This document shows positions 17,955-27,035 of a DNA stretch of 64,000 nucleotides, one piece after another (positions within the stretch are counted from its first letter, which is position 1; each line of letters opens with the position of its first letter). The notes under the pieces were generated by a model, which was not told the DNA's origin, did no database searches, and saw nothing but the letters and a program-made list of their open reading frames with translations. The stretch lies in contig CAMDFC010000005.1 of assembly GCA_945897185.1 (NCBI GenBank), forward strand, positions 1-64,000, given 5' to 3'. The stretch comes from Chitinophaga pinensis (GTDB taxonomy: Bacteria > Bacteroidota > Bacteroidia > Chitinophagales > Chitinophagaceae). A program made the translations under genes and the position numbers.

Positions 17955-20027
17955 ATGAAGTGTACATTGATTAGTAAGTTTAATTTCTTTTTTAGTCGTC
18001 ACAGTCTATTCATCACTGGGTTACTTCTACTATTCATTTTTTCTTTTTCGGTAAATGTTCAATCGCAAGGAAGGGGAGGAGTGGGAAGAGGCGGTCAGGA
18101 CATGGGTTCCAGGGTTGGTGGTTCTGCTGGGGGTGGTGGTACCGATTCATTGTCATTTGAAAAACGAAAATTCGCTGATGACTCAGTGGATGTTCGGTTT
18201 AAATATTTAGATACAGCCAGGTATAGTTATTTTGATTCTTCTATCTCAGATTTTTATAGAAGAATTCCGATGAAACCAGAGTTTATACAGATTGGTCATA
18301 ACGGAAATGCAATTCGCCCCTTACTTTTTTCACCCTTAAGGGCACCTGGCTGGGATATGGGTTTTCATGCCCTAGACCCCTATGCATTTACAATAGCGGA
18401 TACGAGGTTCATGAATACCACTAAACCTTATACAGAGTTGGGCTATTTAGTAGGCAGTAAGTCAGAGCAGCAAATCAGTATTTTACATACCCAAAATATT
18501 TCACCCGATTGGAATTTTGTTTTACAATACCGACTGGTAAACGCCCCTGGCACATTTAATTCGCAAAATACGAACCACAATAATTTTAGGTTCAATTCTG
18601 ATTTCACTTCTAAAAATCAGCGTTACCATGCATACCTGATTTTAATGTCTAATGCACTTCAGAGTTCTGAAAATGGCGGTATTGTAGATGAATCTTTTTT
18701 AGTCAATCCCAATCCAGCATATGAAGACCGGTTCAACATACCTACCAATCTAGCTACCACAACGTTTTCTTCTAGAAATTTTTTCAATGTAAAATTGAGT
18801 ACGGGTAACCGTTATGTAGATAAACATTTTTTATTCAGACATCAATATGATTTTGGGAAGACAGATTCTATTGTAAACGACAGTTCGGTTGTAAAATATT
18901 TCTTACCCAAACTCAGATTTGAAAATACATGGCAGCTGAGTGGGTACAATTACAATTATCTTGATGTGCAGGCCTCTGGAGCACCAGATTTTTACAAAGA
19001 AAATTATCAGATAGATGCTGTACCAGATACGCTGAACTATCAAACAAATTTGAATTTGTTGAAAGGGAATTTTTCTTTTGTTCAATTTCCGGATTCAAAA
19101 AATCCTTTGCAGTTTATTAAAGCCGGTGCGTCTTTGTTGATCTATGCCCTGGGTTCATTTTCGGGCGCGGGTAGGTTTGGAAATGCCATTGCACATGGAG
19201 AATACAGAAATAGAACCCGAAATAAAAAATGGGATATGCTTTTGTATGGGGAATTCTTTTTTTTAGGTCGTGATCTGGGTAATTATTCGGTGCAGGCGAG
19301 TTTAAAACGTTCATTAGGTGAAAAAATTGGCTATTTAGAACTGGGCTTTGAGAATATCAATCGAACCCCTTCAGATATTTATACAAAAAATTTATCTTTC
19401 CCGGTAGATACTAAGCTTGATCTTGGAGATGAGAACGTAACATCCATTAATGGGAGTATCTATTTTTCAAAAATAAAGACCAAGTTAAGTTTAAATTACT
19501 TTCTGATTTCCAACTATACCTATTTTAGTGGTTATAGAACTGCCGATCAATATACGCCGCTGTTCAATTTTATTAGAGCAGGAATTAATAAGGAGACAAG
19601 CTTGGGAAGAAAGTGGAAATGGTATTTAGACTTTTATGTTCAAACTGTTGCTGGAAATGCACCCATACATCTTCCTTTGGTTTATACCAGAAGCAGAATA
19701 GCCTATGAAGCAAAGCCATTTAGGAACTTAATTGTTTCAACTGGTGCAGATATTCGTTACTACAGTGATTATTTTGCCGACGGCTATTCGCCTGTATTGG
19801 GACAATTTTTTTACCAATCGGAAAGAAAAATTTCAATCCGACCTGATGTGGCTGCTTATGTAAATTTTAGAATCAGAAGCTTCACTACTTATGTTAGGAT
19901 TGAAAATTTGAATACAGTCTCCCAGCGCTATGGTTTTGGCTTCAAAGACAACAACCTTGCTGCAGCACTTTATCCTAACCCAGGAATGGTATTCAGGCTG
20001 GGGATATTCTGGAATTTTGTGAATTAA
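17955..20027 (+). CDS. Putative outer-membrane porin (Bacteroidota putative porin family)
   Basis: 690 residues: a signal peptide with its hydrophobic core at about 18-35, ending VQSQ; a glycine-rich low-complexity stretch (about 37-62, GRGGVGRGG and GGSAGGGG); then alternating aromatic beta strands throughout and a C-terminus FRLGIFWNFVN typical of outer-membrane barrels. The segments FRAPGWDMGFHALDPYAF-like at about 130-145 and the overall length match the putative porin family common in Bacteroidota. Transport substrate unknown. It follows the purine phosphorylase gene by 30 bp. Confidence 0.75.
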   Translation: MKCTLISKFNFFFSRHSLFITGLLLLFIFSFSVNVQSQGRGGVGRGGQDMGSRVGGSAGGGGTDSLSFEKRKFADDSVDVRFKYLDTARYSYFDSSISDFYRRIPMKPEFIQIGHNGNAIRPLLFSPLRAPGWDMGFHALDPYAFTIADTRFMNTTKPYTELGYLVGSKSEQQISILHTQNISPDWNFVLQYRLVNAPGTFNSQNTNHNNFRFNSDFTSKNQRYHAYLILMSNALQSSENGGIVDESFLVNPNPAYEDRFNIPTNLATTTFSSRNFFNVKLSTGNRYVDKHFLFRHQYDFGKTDSIVNDSSVVKYFLPKLRFENTWQLSGYNYNYLDVQASGAPDFYKENYQIDAVPDTLNYQTNLNLLKGNFSFVQFPDSKNPLQFIKAGASLLIYALGSFSGAGRFGNAIAHGEYRNRTRNKKWDMLLYGEFFFLGRDLGNYSVQASLKRSLGEKIGYLELGFENINRTPSDIYTKNLSFPVDTKLDLGDENVTSINGSIYFSKIKTKLSLNYFLISNYTYFSGYRTADQYTPLFNFIRAGINKETSLGRKWKWYLDFYVQTVAGNAPIHLPLVYTRSRIAYEAKPFRNLIVSTGADIRYYSDYFADGYSPVLGQFFYQSERKISIRPDVAAYVNFRIRSFTTYVRIENLNTVSQRYGFGFKDNNLAAALYPNPGMVFRLGIFWNFVN

Positions 20028-20091
20028 TAGCTTTTGTTAATTTTTATAGTTTAATTATTTCATTTTTCATTTATTGTCTTAATTTTACATT

Positions 20092-20469
20092 GTGAAGAAA
20101 CTCCTCTCCATCTTGCTTTTGCTTGTTTATACTGCTGCCAGTAGTGGTACGGTGATGAGCGCCCATTTTTGTATGGGGGAGCTTGCTGCAATAACCATTG
20201 GTGAAAAGCAGGAAAAGGCATGTGGATATTGTGGCATGGAAGATGCAGGATGTTGCCACGATTTTTCTAAGATTGTGAAGTTGGACAATTCCCAGTTGCA
20301 GAAGACGCCTACACTAACTTTTGTTCAGTTTATATTATTTCCCGTACAGGTTCATTATCAGTCACCTTCAAACCTGTCTTTTTTAACGTTTCCCAAACAA
20401 TCCCTTATATCGGGAAAGTATATTGGTGGGCCACCGCTCTATTTGCGTAATTCTGTCTTTAGGATTTGA
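20092..20469 (+). CDS. HYC_CC_PP family small exported Cys-rich protein
   Basis: 125 residues from a GTG start: signal peptide (MKKLLSILLLLVYTAAS), then SAHFCMGE, CGYCGM, GCCHDF and the C-terminal GGPPLYLRNSVFRI. These His-x-Cys, Cys-Cys and Pro-Pro signatures define a Bacteroidota family usually found beside metal-handling genes. The cysteine and histidine residues could bind copper or a similar ion in the periplasm; that is inference. It is the first gene of a plus-strand run of heavy-metal genes that extends to 28172. Confidence 0.8.
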   Translation: MKKLLSILLLLVYTAASSGTVMSAHFCMGELAAITIGEKQEKACGYCGMEDAGCCHDFSKIVKLDNSQLQKTPTLTFVQFILFPVQVHYQSPSNLSFLTFPKQSLISGKYIGGPPLYLRNSVFRI

Positions 20470-20587
20470 TTTACTTCTTTTTTCCAAAGAACTTTTTTTT
20501 AGTTGACTATACAATGGTCAATTTCAACGATACTATCTATTTGTAAAAATAGCATAGAAAGAATCAATTAACTACAAATCAACAATC

Positions 20588-21100
20588 ATGAAAACAATAT
20601 TATCGACGCTCGTTTTATTTATTATTTTATCGTCAAGTGCAATAGCCCAGAAGAATGAAGAGATTAAGGTATGGGGCAACTGTGGTATGTGCAAAAAGGT
20701 AATCGAAACTGCAGCTACGGGTGCTGGTGCTTCAAAGGCAAATTGGAGCGAGGATACAAAAATGCTTACTGTATCTTATAATGCAAAGAAAATCGATGCA
20801 AAGAAAATTCAAGAAGCAGTAGCATCTGCAGGATATGACACACAGGATTTTACAGCTCCAACTGAGGTCTACAACAAATTACATGGGTGCTGCCAATACG
20901 AAAGAAAGCAGTCGGCCAGCGTTACAACACAAGAAGCAAAAATGGACTGTTGCAAGGATGGTAAATGTGAAAATGGAAAAGATTGCAAGGATTGCAAAGA
21001 GGGCAAGTGCAAGAAAGAAATGGCCTGTGGAAATTGCAAGGATGGAAAGTGTGAGGATGGAAAAGCGTGCAAGGATTGTAAGAATTGCAGCAAAGACTAG
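20588..21100 (+). CDS. Periplasmic HMA-domain protein with metallothionein-like Cys-rich tail
   Basis: 170 residues. Signal peptide (1-21, ending AIAQ); heavy-metal-associated ferredoxin-like domain (about 24-92) with the metal site GNCGMCKK (C32, C35); GCC near residue 101. From about 120 to the end comes a tail with 12 cysteines spaced in CKDGKC, CKDCK and CGNC units among lysines and acidic residues. The HMA domain would bind one soft metal ion such as Cu(I); the tail looks able to hold a metal cluster, like a metallothionein. Position upstream of a Cus-type pump supports a periplasmic copper-buffering role. No enzyme activity is expected. Confidence 0.85.
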   Translation: MKTILSTLVLFIILSSSAIAQKNEEIKVWGNCGMCKKVIETAATGAGASKANWSEDTKMLTVSYNAKKIDAKKIQEAVASAGYDTQDFTAPTEVYNKLHGCCQYERKQSASVTTQEAKMDCCKDGKCENGKDCKDCKEGKCKKEMACGNCKDGKCEDGKACKDCKNCSKD

Positions 21101-21129
21101 TTTCTGATTTTCAACAAATTTTGATCAAT

Positions 21130-21156
21130 TTGCGCGGCCGCGGAGCGGCCGCGCAA
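21130..21156. other. Very GC-rich perfect hairpin between two HMA genes
   Basis: A 12-bp perfect stem (21130-21141 with 21145-21156, loop GGA), almost entirely G and C with two GCGGCCGC octamers, in AT-rich surroundings. No T-run follows on either strand, so a standard terminator is unlikely. It may stabilise mRNA or separate expression of the two flanking genes. Confidence 0.7.
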
Positions 21157-21170
21157 TAAAATAGTTTAAT

Positions 21171-21722
21171 ATGAAAACTAAAATGTTTTTCATAATCGTC
21201 TTACTCAGTCTATGTTTTGGATCCTTCGCACAAATTAAAAAAGCGAGTTTACAGGCAAGTGGACTTACTTGTGCTATGTGTGCAAAATCTGTCTATACTA
21301 ATCTTACTTCATTGAGTTTTGTGGAAAGTGTGGATACGGATTTAAACGCATCTGCATTTGAGATAAAATTTAAAGAGGGTCACCACATTGATCCTGAAGC
21401 CATGCGAAAAAAAGTAGAAGATGCTGGATTCTCGGTTTCTCAACTTCATTTGGAGTTTGATGCAAGTAGCCACAAGATAGAACACGATACACACCTCAAA
21501 GTGGGTAATAGTTTTTATCATTTTGTCAATGTAAAATCCAAAGAATACAATGGTCCAATTACGCTCCATGTAATAGACAAGGAATACCTTACTACGAAAG
21601 ACCACAAACAAATTGTGGGTGGATCCAATTTAGATTGTTACAAGCCAGGTAATCTCACAAAATGTGTTATGCCAAATCACGAGGTGCATGCATTGAATAT
21701 TTATCATGTAACAATCAAATGA
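21171..21722 (+). CDS. Periplasmic HMA-domain protein
   Basis: 183 residues: signal peptide (1-20, ending SFAQ), one HMA domain (about 24-95) with SGLTCAMCAKSV (C34, C37), and a C-terminal region of about 85 residues rich in histidine (SSHKIEHDTHLKVGN) and ending with two cysteines (LDCYKPGNLTKC). The HMA part binds a soft metal ion, probably Cu(I); the C-terminal part is not recognised but could also bind metal. The stop codon overlaps the next gene's start (ATGA), so the two are translationally coupled. Confidence 0.8.
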   Translation: MKTKMFFIIVLLSLCFGSFAQIKKASLQASGLTCAMCAKSVYTNLTSLSFVESVDTDLNASAFEIKFKEGHHIDPEAMRKKVEDAGFSVSQLHLEFDASSHKIEHDTHLKVGNSFYHFVNVKSKEYNGPITLHVIDKEYLTTKDHKQIVGGSNLDCYKPGNLTKCVMPNHEVHALNIYHVTIK

Positions 21723-22567
21723 GGAATCAAACAGTTTTGGTGATTTTTACCATGGTAATGGTAATGCACACCCGTGCATATGGTCAGGAACTATATGTAT
21801 ATGCTGATCAAGCTTCCAATGTACCTGCCAAGTCTCTTTCTTTAAAGTATGGGTCCAAATGGATGTTGGATGAAAATGATGGCAATAAGATACTGCAGTC
21901 AAGACAGATGGCAGAAGCTTCCATTGGTTTAAATAAAAATTGGATGCTTCGACCCTCTTTTACTTTCAGTGATATGTTCACCAACCGGGTGATGAAATGG
22001 GAGTCTGCCAGCATTTACGCCAAATATCGATTTTACAGCAGTGAGGATGTTCATCGTCATTTTAGAGCGTCTGCTTATGTAAAAGGGGTACTGAGCTCGA
22101 ATAATTTACAGTTTGAGGAATTGAATGCGGATGGTGACCAATCTGTTGTTCAAGGCGGGGTAATACTTACCCAATTGGTTAACAAGTTGGCTATTTCTTC
22201 AACATTCTCTTTAACAGAAGTACTCGATGGCGAAAGGTGGTTGAAATATGCTGGTCCTCGAAATTTTGGATTCAGCAGTTTCAATTATTCCATTTCTGCT
22301 GGTTATCTGCTCTTTCCAAAGAAATACACCAGCTATAAGCAGACCAATTTCAACCTTTATTTAGAACTGTTGGGTAGTAGGGGTACCGACCGCAATTTTT
22401 ACTTTGTAGATTTGGCGCCTGCCGCACAATTGATTGTGAACAGCAACACCAAAATCAACTTGGGCTACCGATTCCAGTTAAAAGGCAATGCCTTTAGAAT
22501 GGCCAGTGCAGCGCCTAGTCTTTCCTTAAGTTTTGAAAGGACTTTTTTCAATACATTTAGGAAATGA
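21719..22567 (+). CDS. Outer-membrane beta-barrel-like protein of the copper operon
   Basis: 282 residues from ATG 21719, which overlaps the stop of the HMA gene (ATGA). An upstream frame extension lacks a signal peptide and was dropped. Hydrophobic signal (VLVIFTMVMVMHTRAYGQ), then many amphipathic strands with aromatic ends (SIYAKYRFYS, FNYSISAGYLLF, KINLGYRFQLKG) and a last strand LSLSFERTFFNTF, as in small outer-membrane barrels. Specific function is unknown. Its place between metal-binding proteins and the efflux pump suggests a role in metal export or sensing at the outer membrane. Confidence 0.65.
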   Translation: MRNQTVLVIFTMVMVMHTRAYGQELYVYADQASNVPAKSLSLKYGSKWMLDENDGNKILQSRQMAEASIGLNKNWMLRPSFTFSDMFTNRVMKWESASIYAKYRFYSSEDVHRHFRASAYVKGVLSSNNLQFEELNADGDQSVVQGGVILTQLVNKLAISSTFSLTEVLDGERWLKYAGPRNFGFSSFNYSISAGYLLFPKKYTSYKQTNFNLYLELLGSRGTDRNFYFVDLAPAAQLIVNSNTKINLGYRFQLKGNAFRMASAAPSLSLSFERTFFNTFRK

Positions 22568-22644
22568 AAATGCTCGGAAGGATAGCCCTGAGGGTGCTTA
22601 AATTTTTTGTTGCTATTTTCCCCAAAAAGAATTGTTGTAAATAA
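22564..22644 (+). CDS. Possible 26-residue microprotein
   Basis: ATG 22564 overlaps the preceding stop codon (ATGA), and the frame runs 26 codons to TAA. The peptide starts MKMLGRIALRVLKFFVAIF and ends PKKNCCK: a cationic amphipathic or short membrane helix with a terminal Cys-Cys pair. Coupled start and Cys-Cys end in a metal operon argue for a real gene; the very short length argues against. No family is recognised. Confidence 0.35.
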   Translation: MKMLGRIALRVLKFFVAIFPKKNCCK

Positions 22645-22680
22645 GCATCCAACTGTTAATCAATGTCATAAATTGGTCTC

Positions 22681-25600
22681 ATGCTGAATCGGATTATTCG
22701 TTTTTCTGTTAGAAATAAATTAATTGTTTGCCTTTTTACACTGGCATGGATTGTTTGGGGGATTGTCCAGTTGTTCAAGCTGCCTGTAGATGCCCTGCCA
22801 GATATTACTTCTAACCAAGTACAGGTAATTACAGTATCGCCAACGTTGGGCTCTCTAGAAGTGGAGCGTTTGATCACATTCCCCATAGAGCAGGCCTCTT
22901 CTAATATACCAGGAATCAAAGAAATCAGGTCCATATCAAGGTTTGGACTGTCGGTAGTTACTATTGTATTTGAAGATGACAGAGATATTTACTGGTGTAG
23001 ACAACAAGTGAGTGAGCGGATGGGTTTGGTTAAGGAAGAAATTCCAAAGGAGGCGGGTAATCCTGAACTGGCACCCGTGACTACCGGTTTGGGTGAAATC
23101 TACCAATATGTGGTAAAACCGAAAAAAGGGTATGAGTCGCAATACGATCTTACCGATTTAAGGACCATACAAGATTGGATAATCAGGCGTCAGTTAATGG
23201 GAACACCTGGAGTTGCTGATGTAAGTAGCTTTGGAGGTAAATTAAAACAATACGAGGTTGCCATTGATCCAGCAAAAATGAGAAGTGTTGGTGTCACACT
23301 GAACGATGTTTTTTCTGCACTTGAAAAAAATAACGAAAATTCTGGTGCTGCATATATTGAAAAAGGTCCGAGTTTACTCTTCATTAGAACGGAAGGTCTA
23401 GCATTGAATATGGAGGAGATTGGGGCCATTTTTATTACTAAATCGTCATCAGGTACACCGATTTACATTCGAGATGTTGCTGATGTGCGCATCGGAAGCC
23501 CTATCCGTTATGGAGCACTTACTTACCAAGACCAAGGCGAAGTTTCAGGAGCTGTTGTGCTCATGTTGAAGGGTGAAAATGCCTCTCAAGTTATTCATCA
23601 AATTGAAAAAAGGATGAAGCAAATTGAGAAAACTTTACCTGAAGGGGTTGAGATAAAAACCTTTCTGAACAGGACGAAAATGGTGGGCCGGACTTTAAAG
23701 ACCGTACAAACCAATTTAGTTGAAGGGGCACTTATTGTGTTACTCATACTTATTTTCTTTTTGGGCAATATCCGTGCTGGTTTGATCGTAGCTTCTGTTA
23801 TACCGCTTGCCATGTTGTTTGCCGTTGCAATGATGAATCTATTTGGTGTTTCTGGTAATTTGATGAGTTTGGGCGCTTTGGATTTTGGATTAATTGTCGA
23901 TGGTGCTGTAATCATAGTTGAAGCGGTATTGTATCAGTTGCATGCAAGAAGTAAAGGGTTGGTCCGCTTGTCGAGTAACCAAATGGACGACACCGTTGAA
24001 CATGCAGCGGGAAGAATGATGAGTGCTGCTGTGTTTGGTCAGATTATCATTTTGATTGTTTATATACCTATCCTGTCTTTGACGGGTATTGAAGGAAAGA
24101 TGTTTAAGCCAATGGCACAAACAGTTGCTTTTGCATTGGTAGGGGCATTTATTTTGTCGCTTACCTATGTGCCTATGCTCACCAGTTTGACTCTAAGTAA
24201 AAAAGTACCTGTGAAAGAGAATTTTTCTGATAGACTCATGCACAAGTTGCAACAATACCTTAAAATTGTTCTTTCTAAATTTCTACTCCATCCTGCTAAA
24301 GTGCTTACTGGGTCTCTTCTTTTGTTTATATTGTCTCTTTTTGTAGCATCAACACTGGGTGGTGAATTTATTCCAGAGCTGGAAGAGGGAGATTTTGCAA
24401 TAGAAGCACGATTGATGACGGGGAGTACCTTACAAGAAACAGTAGATGCTACAACCAGGGCAGTAACGGAGTTGAAAAAATTTCCTGAAGTGAAAAGTGT
24501 AGTTACCCGAATTGGCGCTAGTGAAATTCCAACTGATCCCATGCCTATTGAAATGACAGACATTATTGTCAATTTAAAAGAGAAAAGTGAATGGACCAGT
24601 GCAGAGAGTTATGATGAGCTGGCCAATAAAATGAGTGTAGCAATTGGTAAGGTACCCGGACTAACAGGCGGATTTCAATATCCTGTGCAAATGAGGTTCA
24701 ATGAATTGATTTCTGGTGCCAAGCAAGATGTGGTCTGTAAAATATTTGGCGAAAATCTTGATACCCTTGCAATTTACGCAGCAGCTTTTGAAAAAGAAAT
24801 TCGTGGGGTTTCAGGAGCAAAAGATGTTTTTGCAGAGCGGGTTACGGGTTTACCGCAAGTTGTAATCAAGTATAAAAAACAGGCCATTGCTGCATATGGG
24901 TTAAATATTTCAGATGTGAATAGAATGCTTCGGGTTTCTTTTGCCGGTGAATCTGCAGGAAAAGTGTATGAGAACGAACGAAGATTTGATTTAGTATTAA
25001 GATTAAAGAAGGACAGTAGAGATGACCTTGGTGACATCAAACAACTCATGCTAACTAATGCGCAAGGAGAAATGATACCATTAGAGCAGGTAGCCGAAGT
25101 GGCTATTGAAGAGGGGCCTAATCAGATACAGCGCGAAGATGCCAAACGGAGAATCACAATTGCCTTTAATGTGCGTGATCGTGATGTACAATCTGTAGTA
25201 GAGGAAGTACAGAAAAAGATAGAAAAAAACATACAACTTCCTCCTGGGTATTATGTAAAATTTGGCGGACAATTTGAAAACCTGACTGAAGCAAAAAACC
25301 GTTTGATGATTGCGGTACCTATTGCACTTTTGTTGATTTTTTTAATACTCTATTTCTCTTTTGGTTCTGTTAGATATGGATTTTTAATTTATTCAGCAAT
25401 TCCTTTATCCGCAATAGGTGGAATTCTTTTACTTTGGGCTCGAGATATGCCATTTAGTATATCTGCCGGCATTGGATTTATCGCCTTATTTGGTGTTGCC
25501 GTATTAAATGGGATTGTTTTACTTAGTGAGTTCAACCGAAATAAAGCTGAAATAGAAAAGGATGTTTCTATTAGCGTAATTGAGGGGACTACCGCTCGAC

Positions 25601-27033
25601 TAAGGCCAGTACTATTGACTGCGGCAGTTGCGTCACTTGGTTTTTTACCCATGGCCTTAAGTACCAGTTCTGGGTCAGAAGTACAGCGACCATTGGCTAC
25701 GGTTGTAATAGGGGGCTTGTTTTCTGCAACTCTTTTGACCCTGTTCGTTTTACCTGTATTATATGTCTGGGTTGAAAAAAGAAAATTAAGAAAAGTAAAG
25801 GCAGTTCCATTGTCTATCCTCCTTTTTCTTGTTCCATTCTTTGGTATATCCCAGTCCAAACAACAGTTACTGCCATTGGATTCTATTCTTCAATTTGCAG
25901 ATAGAAATGCTGCTGTATTGAAAATTGGGAGTAAAAGAATACAGCAATCAGAAATTTTACAAAGCAGGTCTTCTCAAATTCCAAATACAAGTGTTGGCAT
26001 TGAATATGGAAACATTAATAGTGCGTTTAACGATACGAGATTTTATTTAAACCAGGGGTTTGCATTTCCAAAGGTCTACAAAAGGCAAAAAGAGGTATTG
26101 CAAAAAAATGTCGGTTTAGAAAAAGCCAAAACGAACTTAGACAAAGCAGATCTTCATTTACTTGTCCGTCAACTATCCTACCAAATAATGGACTTAGAGC
26201 GAAGGGCGCAAATTCTAGATGAAATAGAAGTAAATTTCGGGGAATGGAGGCGTATAGCTGTATTGCAGCAACAGGAGGGTGAAATCAACAAGAGCATATT
26301 AAATGCCATCGAATTGCAATTCAATCAAAATAAATTGCAAAAATTACAGTTGTTGGCGGACAGGCAATTGTTGTTGCAAGACTTGAAACAAAATATCAAT
26401 TCAGACGATTTATTGGTACCCATATTGGAAAAAAATGCAAGGCTAGATATTCCCTTGTTTGTTCCAAATCTTTTGCAACATCCAACGCTCAAAGTGTCTG
26501 ATGCCATTGTAGCTGAACGTAAAGCACAGCAATTATTCAATCAATCCAAATTAATGCCTGAATTGACTGCCGGGTATAGTAATTTGTCTATTGTTGGATG
26601 GCAAACTCGAGATGGGGTCACCCAGAAATACTATGGAGCTGGCAGTCGATTTGGTGTTATCCAATTTGGAATGGGTATTCCACTATTTAATGGTTCGGCA
26701 AAAGCTAAAATTAAAGCATCCACCTTAGACACAGACATTGCCGAGATTGAAAAGGGGCAACTGTTAGAATATTTAAATATTCAATATGCTAAACTTGTGT
26801 CCAGGTTTATTCAGTATAGTCAAACAACGCAATATTATGAAAGGGAAGGGCTAAAATTGGCAGATGAAATGCGTGACCAAGCTACGATGCGTTTAAAGGC
26901 TGGTGAAATATCATTTGCAGAATGGACCTTGTTGGTAAGCCAATCACTGCAAATAAAAATCTCCTATGCAACTGCAATTCATGAATTGCAAATGGTGGCA
27001 TCAGATTATTATTATTTAACAGAAAAAAATTGA
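22681..27033 (+). CDS. cusA: CusA/CzcA-type heavy-metal RND pump fused to TolC-like outer-membrane channel
   Basis: 1450 residues. Residues 1 to about 1035 form a complete heavy-metal RND transporter: N-terminal membrane helix, large periplasmic loops, DFGLIVDGAVIIVEA in helix 4 (about 401-415), and the second helix bundle (about 880-1035). After WVEKRKLRK, a hydrophobic stretch LSILLFLVPFFGISQ (about 1043-1057) resembles a signal peptide. The remaining about 390 residues are an outer-membrane efflux protein with the coiled-coil repeats of TolC/CusC. Such fusions occur in Bacteroidota. Expected to export Cu(I), Ag(I) or divalent metals with the adaptor encoded next; neighbours favour copper. 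The downstream start follows 2 bp after the stop. Confidence 0.93.
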   Translation: MLNRIIRFSVRNKLIVCLFTLAWIVWGIVQLFKLPVDALPDITSNQVQVITVSPTLGSLEVERLITFPIEQASSNIPGIKEIRSISRFGLSVVTIVFEDDRDIYWCRQQVSERMGLVKEEIPKEAGNPELAPVTTGLGEIYQYVVKPKKGYESQYDLTDLRTIQDWIIRRQLMGTPGVADVSSFGGKLKQYEVAIDPAKMRSVGVTLNDVFSALEKNNENSGAAYIEKGPSLLFIRTEGLALNMEEIGAIFITKSSSGTPIYIRDVADVRIGSPIRYGALTYQDQGEVSGAVVLMLKGENASQVIHQIEKRMKQIEKTLPEGVEIKTFLNRTKMVGRTLKTVQTNLVEGALIVLLILIFFLGNIRAGLIVASVIPLAMLFAVAMMNLFGVSGNLMSLGALDFGLIVDGAVIIVEAVLYQLHARSKGLVRLSSNQMDDTVEHAAGRMMSAAVFGQIIILIVYIPILSLTGIEGKMFKPMAQTVAFALVGAFILSLTYVPMLTSLTLSKKVPVKENFSDRLMHKLQQYLKIVLSKFLLHPAKVLTGSLLLFILSLFVASTLGGEFIPELEEGDFAIEARLMTGSTLQETVDATTRAVTELKKFPEVKSVVTRIGASEIPTDPMPIEMTDIIVNLKEKSEWTSAESYDELANKMSVAIGKVPGLTGGFQYPVQMRFNELISGAKQDVVCKIFGENLDTLAIYAAAFEKEIRGVSGAKDVFAERVTGLPQVVIKYKKQAIAAYGLNISDVNRMLRVSFAGESAGKVYENERRFDLVLRLKKDSRDDLGDIKQLMLTNAQGEMIPLEQVAEVAIEEGPNQIQREDAKRRITIAFNVRDRDVQSVVEEVQKKIEKNIQLPPGYYVKFGGQFENLTEAKNRLMIAVPIALLLIFLILYFSFGSVRYGFLIYSAIPLSAIGGILLLWARDMPFSISAGIGFIALFGVAVLNGIVLLSEFNRNKAEIEKDVSISVIEGTTARLRPVLLTAAVASLGFLPMALSTSSGSEVQRPLATVVIGGLFSATLLTLFVLPVLYVWVEKRKLRKVKAVPLSILLFLVPFFGISQSKQQLLPLDSILQFADRNAAVLKIGSKRIQQSEILQSRSSQIPNTSVGIEYGNINSAFNDTRFYLNQGFAFPKVYKRQKEVLQKNVGLEKAKTNLDKADLHLLVRQLSYQIMDLERRAQILDEIEVNFGEWRRIAVLQQQEGEINKSILNAIELQFNQNKLQKLQLLADRQLLLQDLKQNINSDDLLVPILEKNARLDIPLFVPNLLQHPTLKVSDAIVAERKAQQLFNQSKLMPELTAGYSNLSIVGWQTRDGVTQKYYGAGSRFGVIQFGMGIPLFNGSAKAKIKASTLDTDIAEIEKGQLLEYLNIQYAKLVSRFIQYSQTTQYYEREGLKLADEMRDQATMRLKAGEISFAEWTLLVSQSLQIKISYATAIHELQMVASDYYYLTEKN

Positions 27034-27035
27034 CC

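Noticed and set aside
20503-20521. TTGAC-N9-GTCAA inverted repeat upstream of the first HMA gene as a regulator site
   Set aside because: Five-base arms with a 9-base spacer are too short to rise above chance, and no regulator gene is nearby.
20588-21100. CRISPR-like periodicity in the cysteine-tail coding region
   Set aside because: The repeats are short, in frame and of variable spacing, matching repeated codons for Cys, Lys, Asp and Gly; no CRISPR array was seen anywhere in the window.
20835-21107. Second plus-strand frame, rich in Arg and Lys, over the HMA/metallothionein-like gene
   Set aside because: It is produced by the periodic codons of the Cys/Lys tail; the other frame has a signal peptide, HMA motif and coherent ending.
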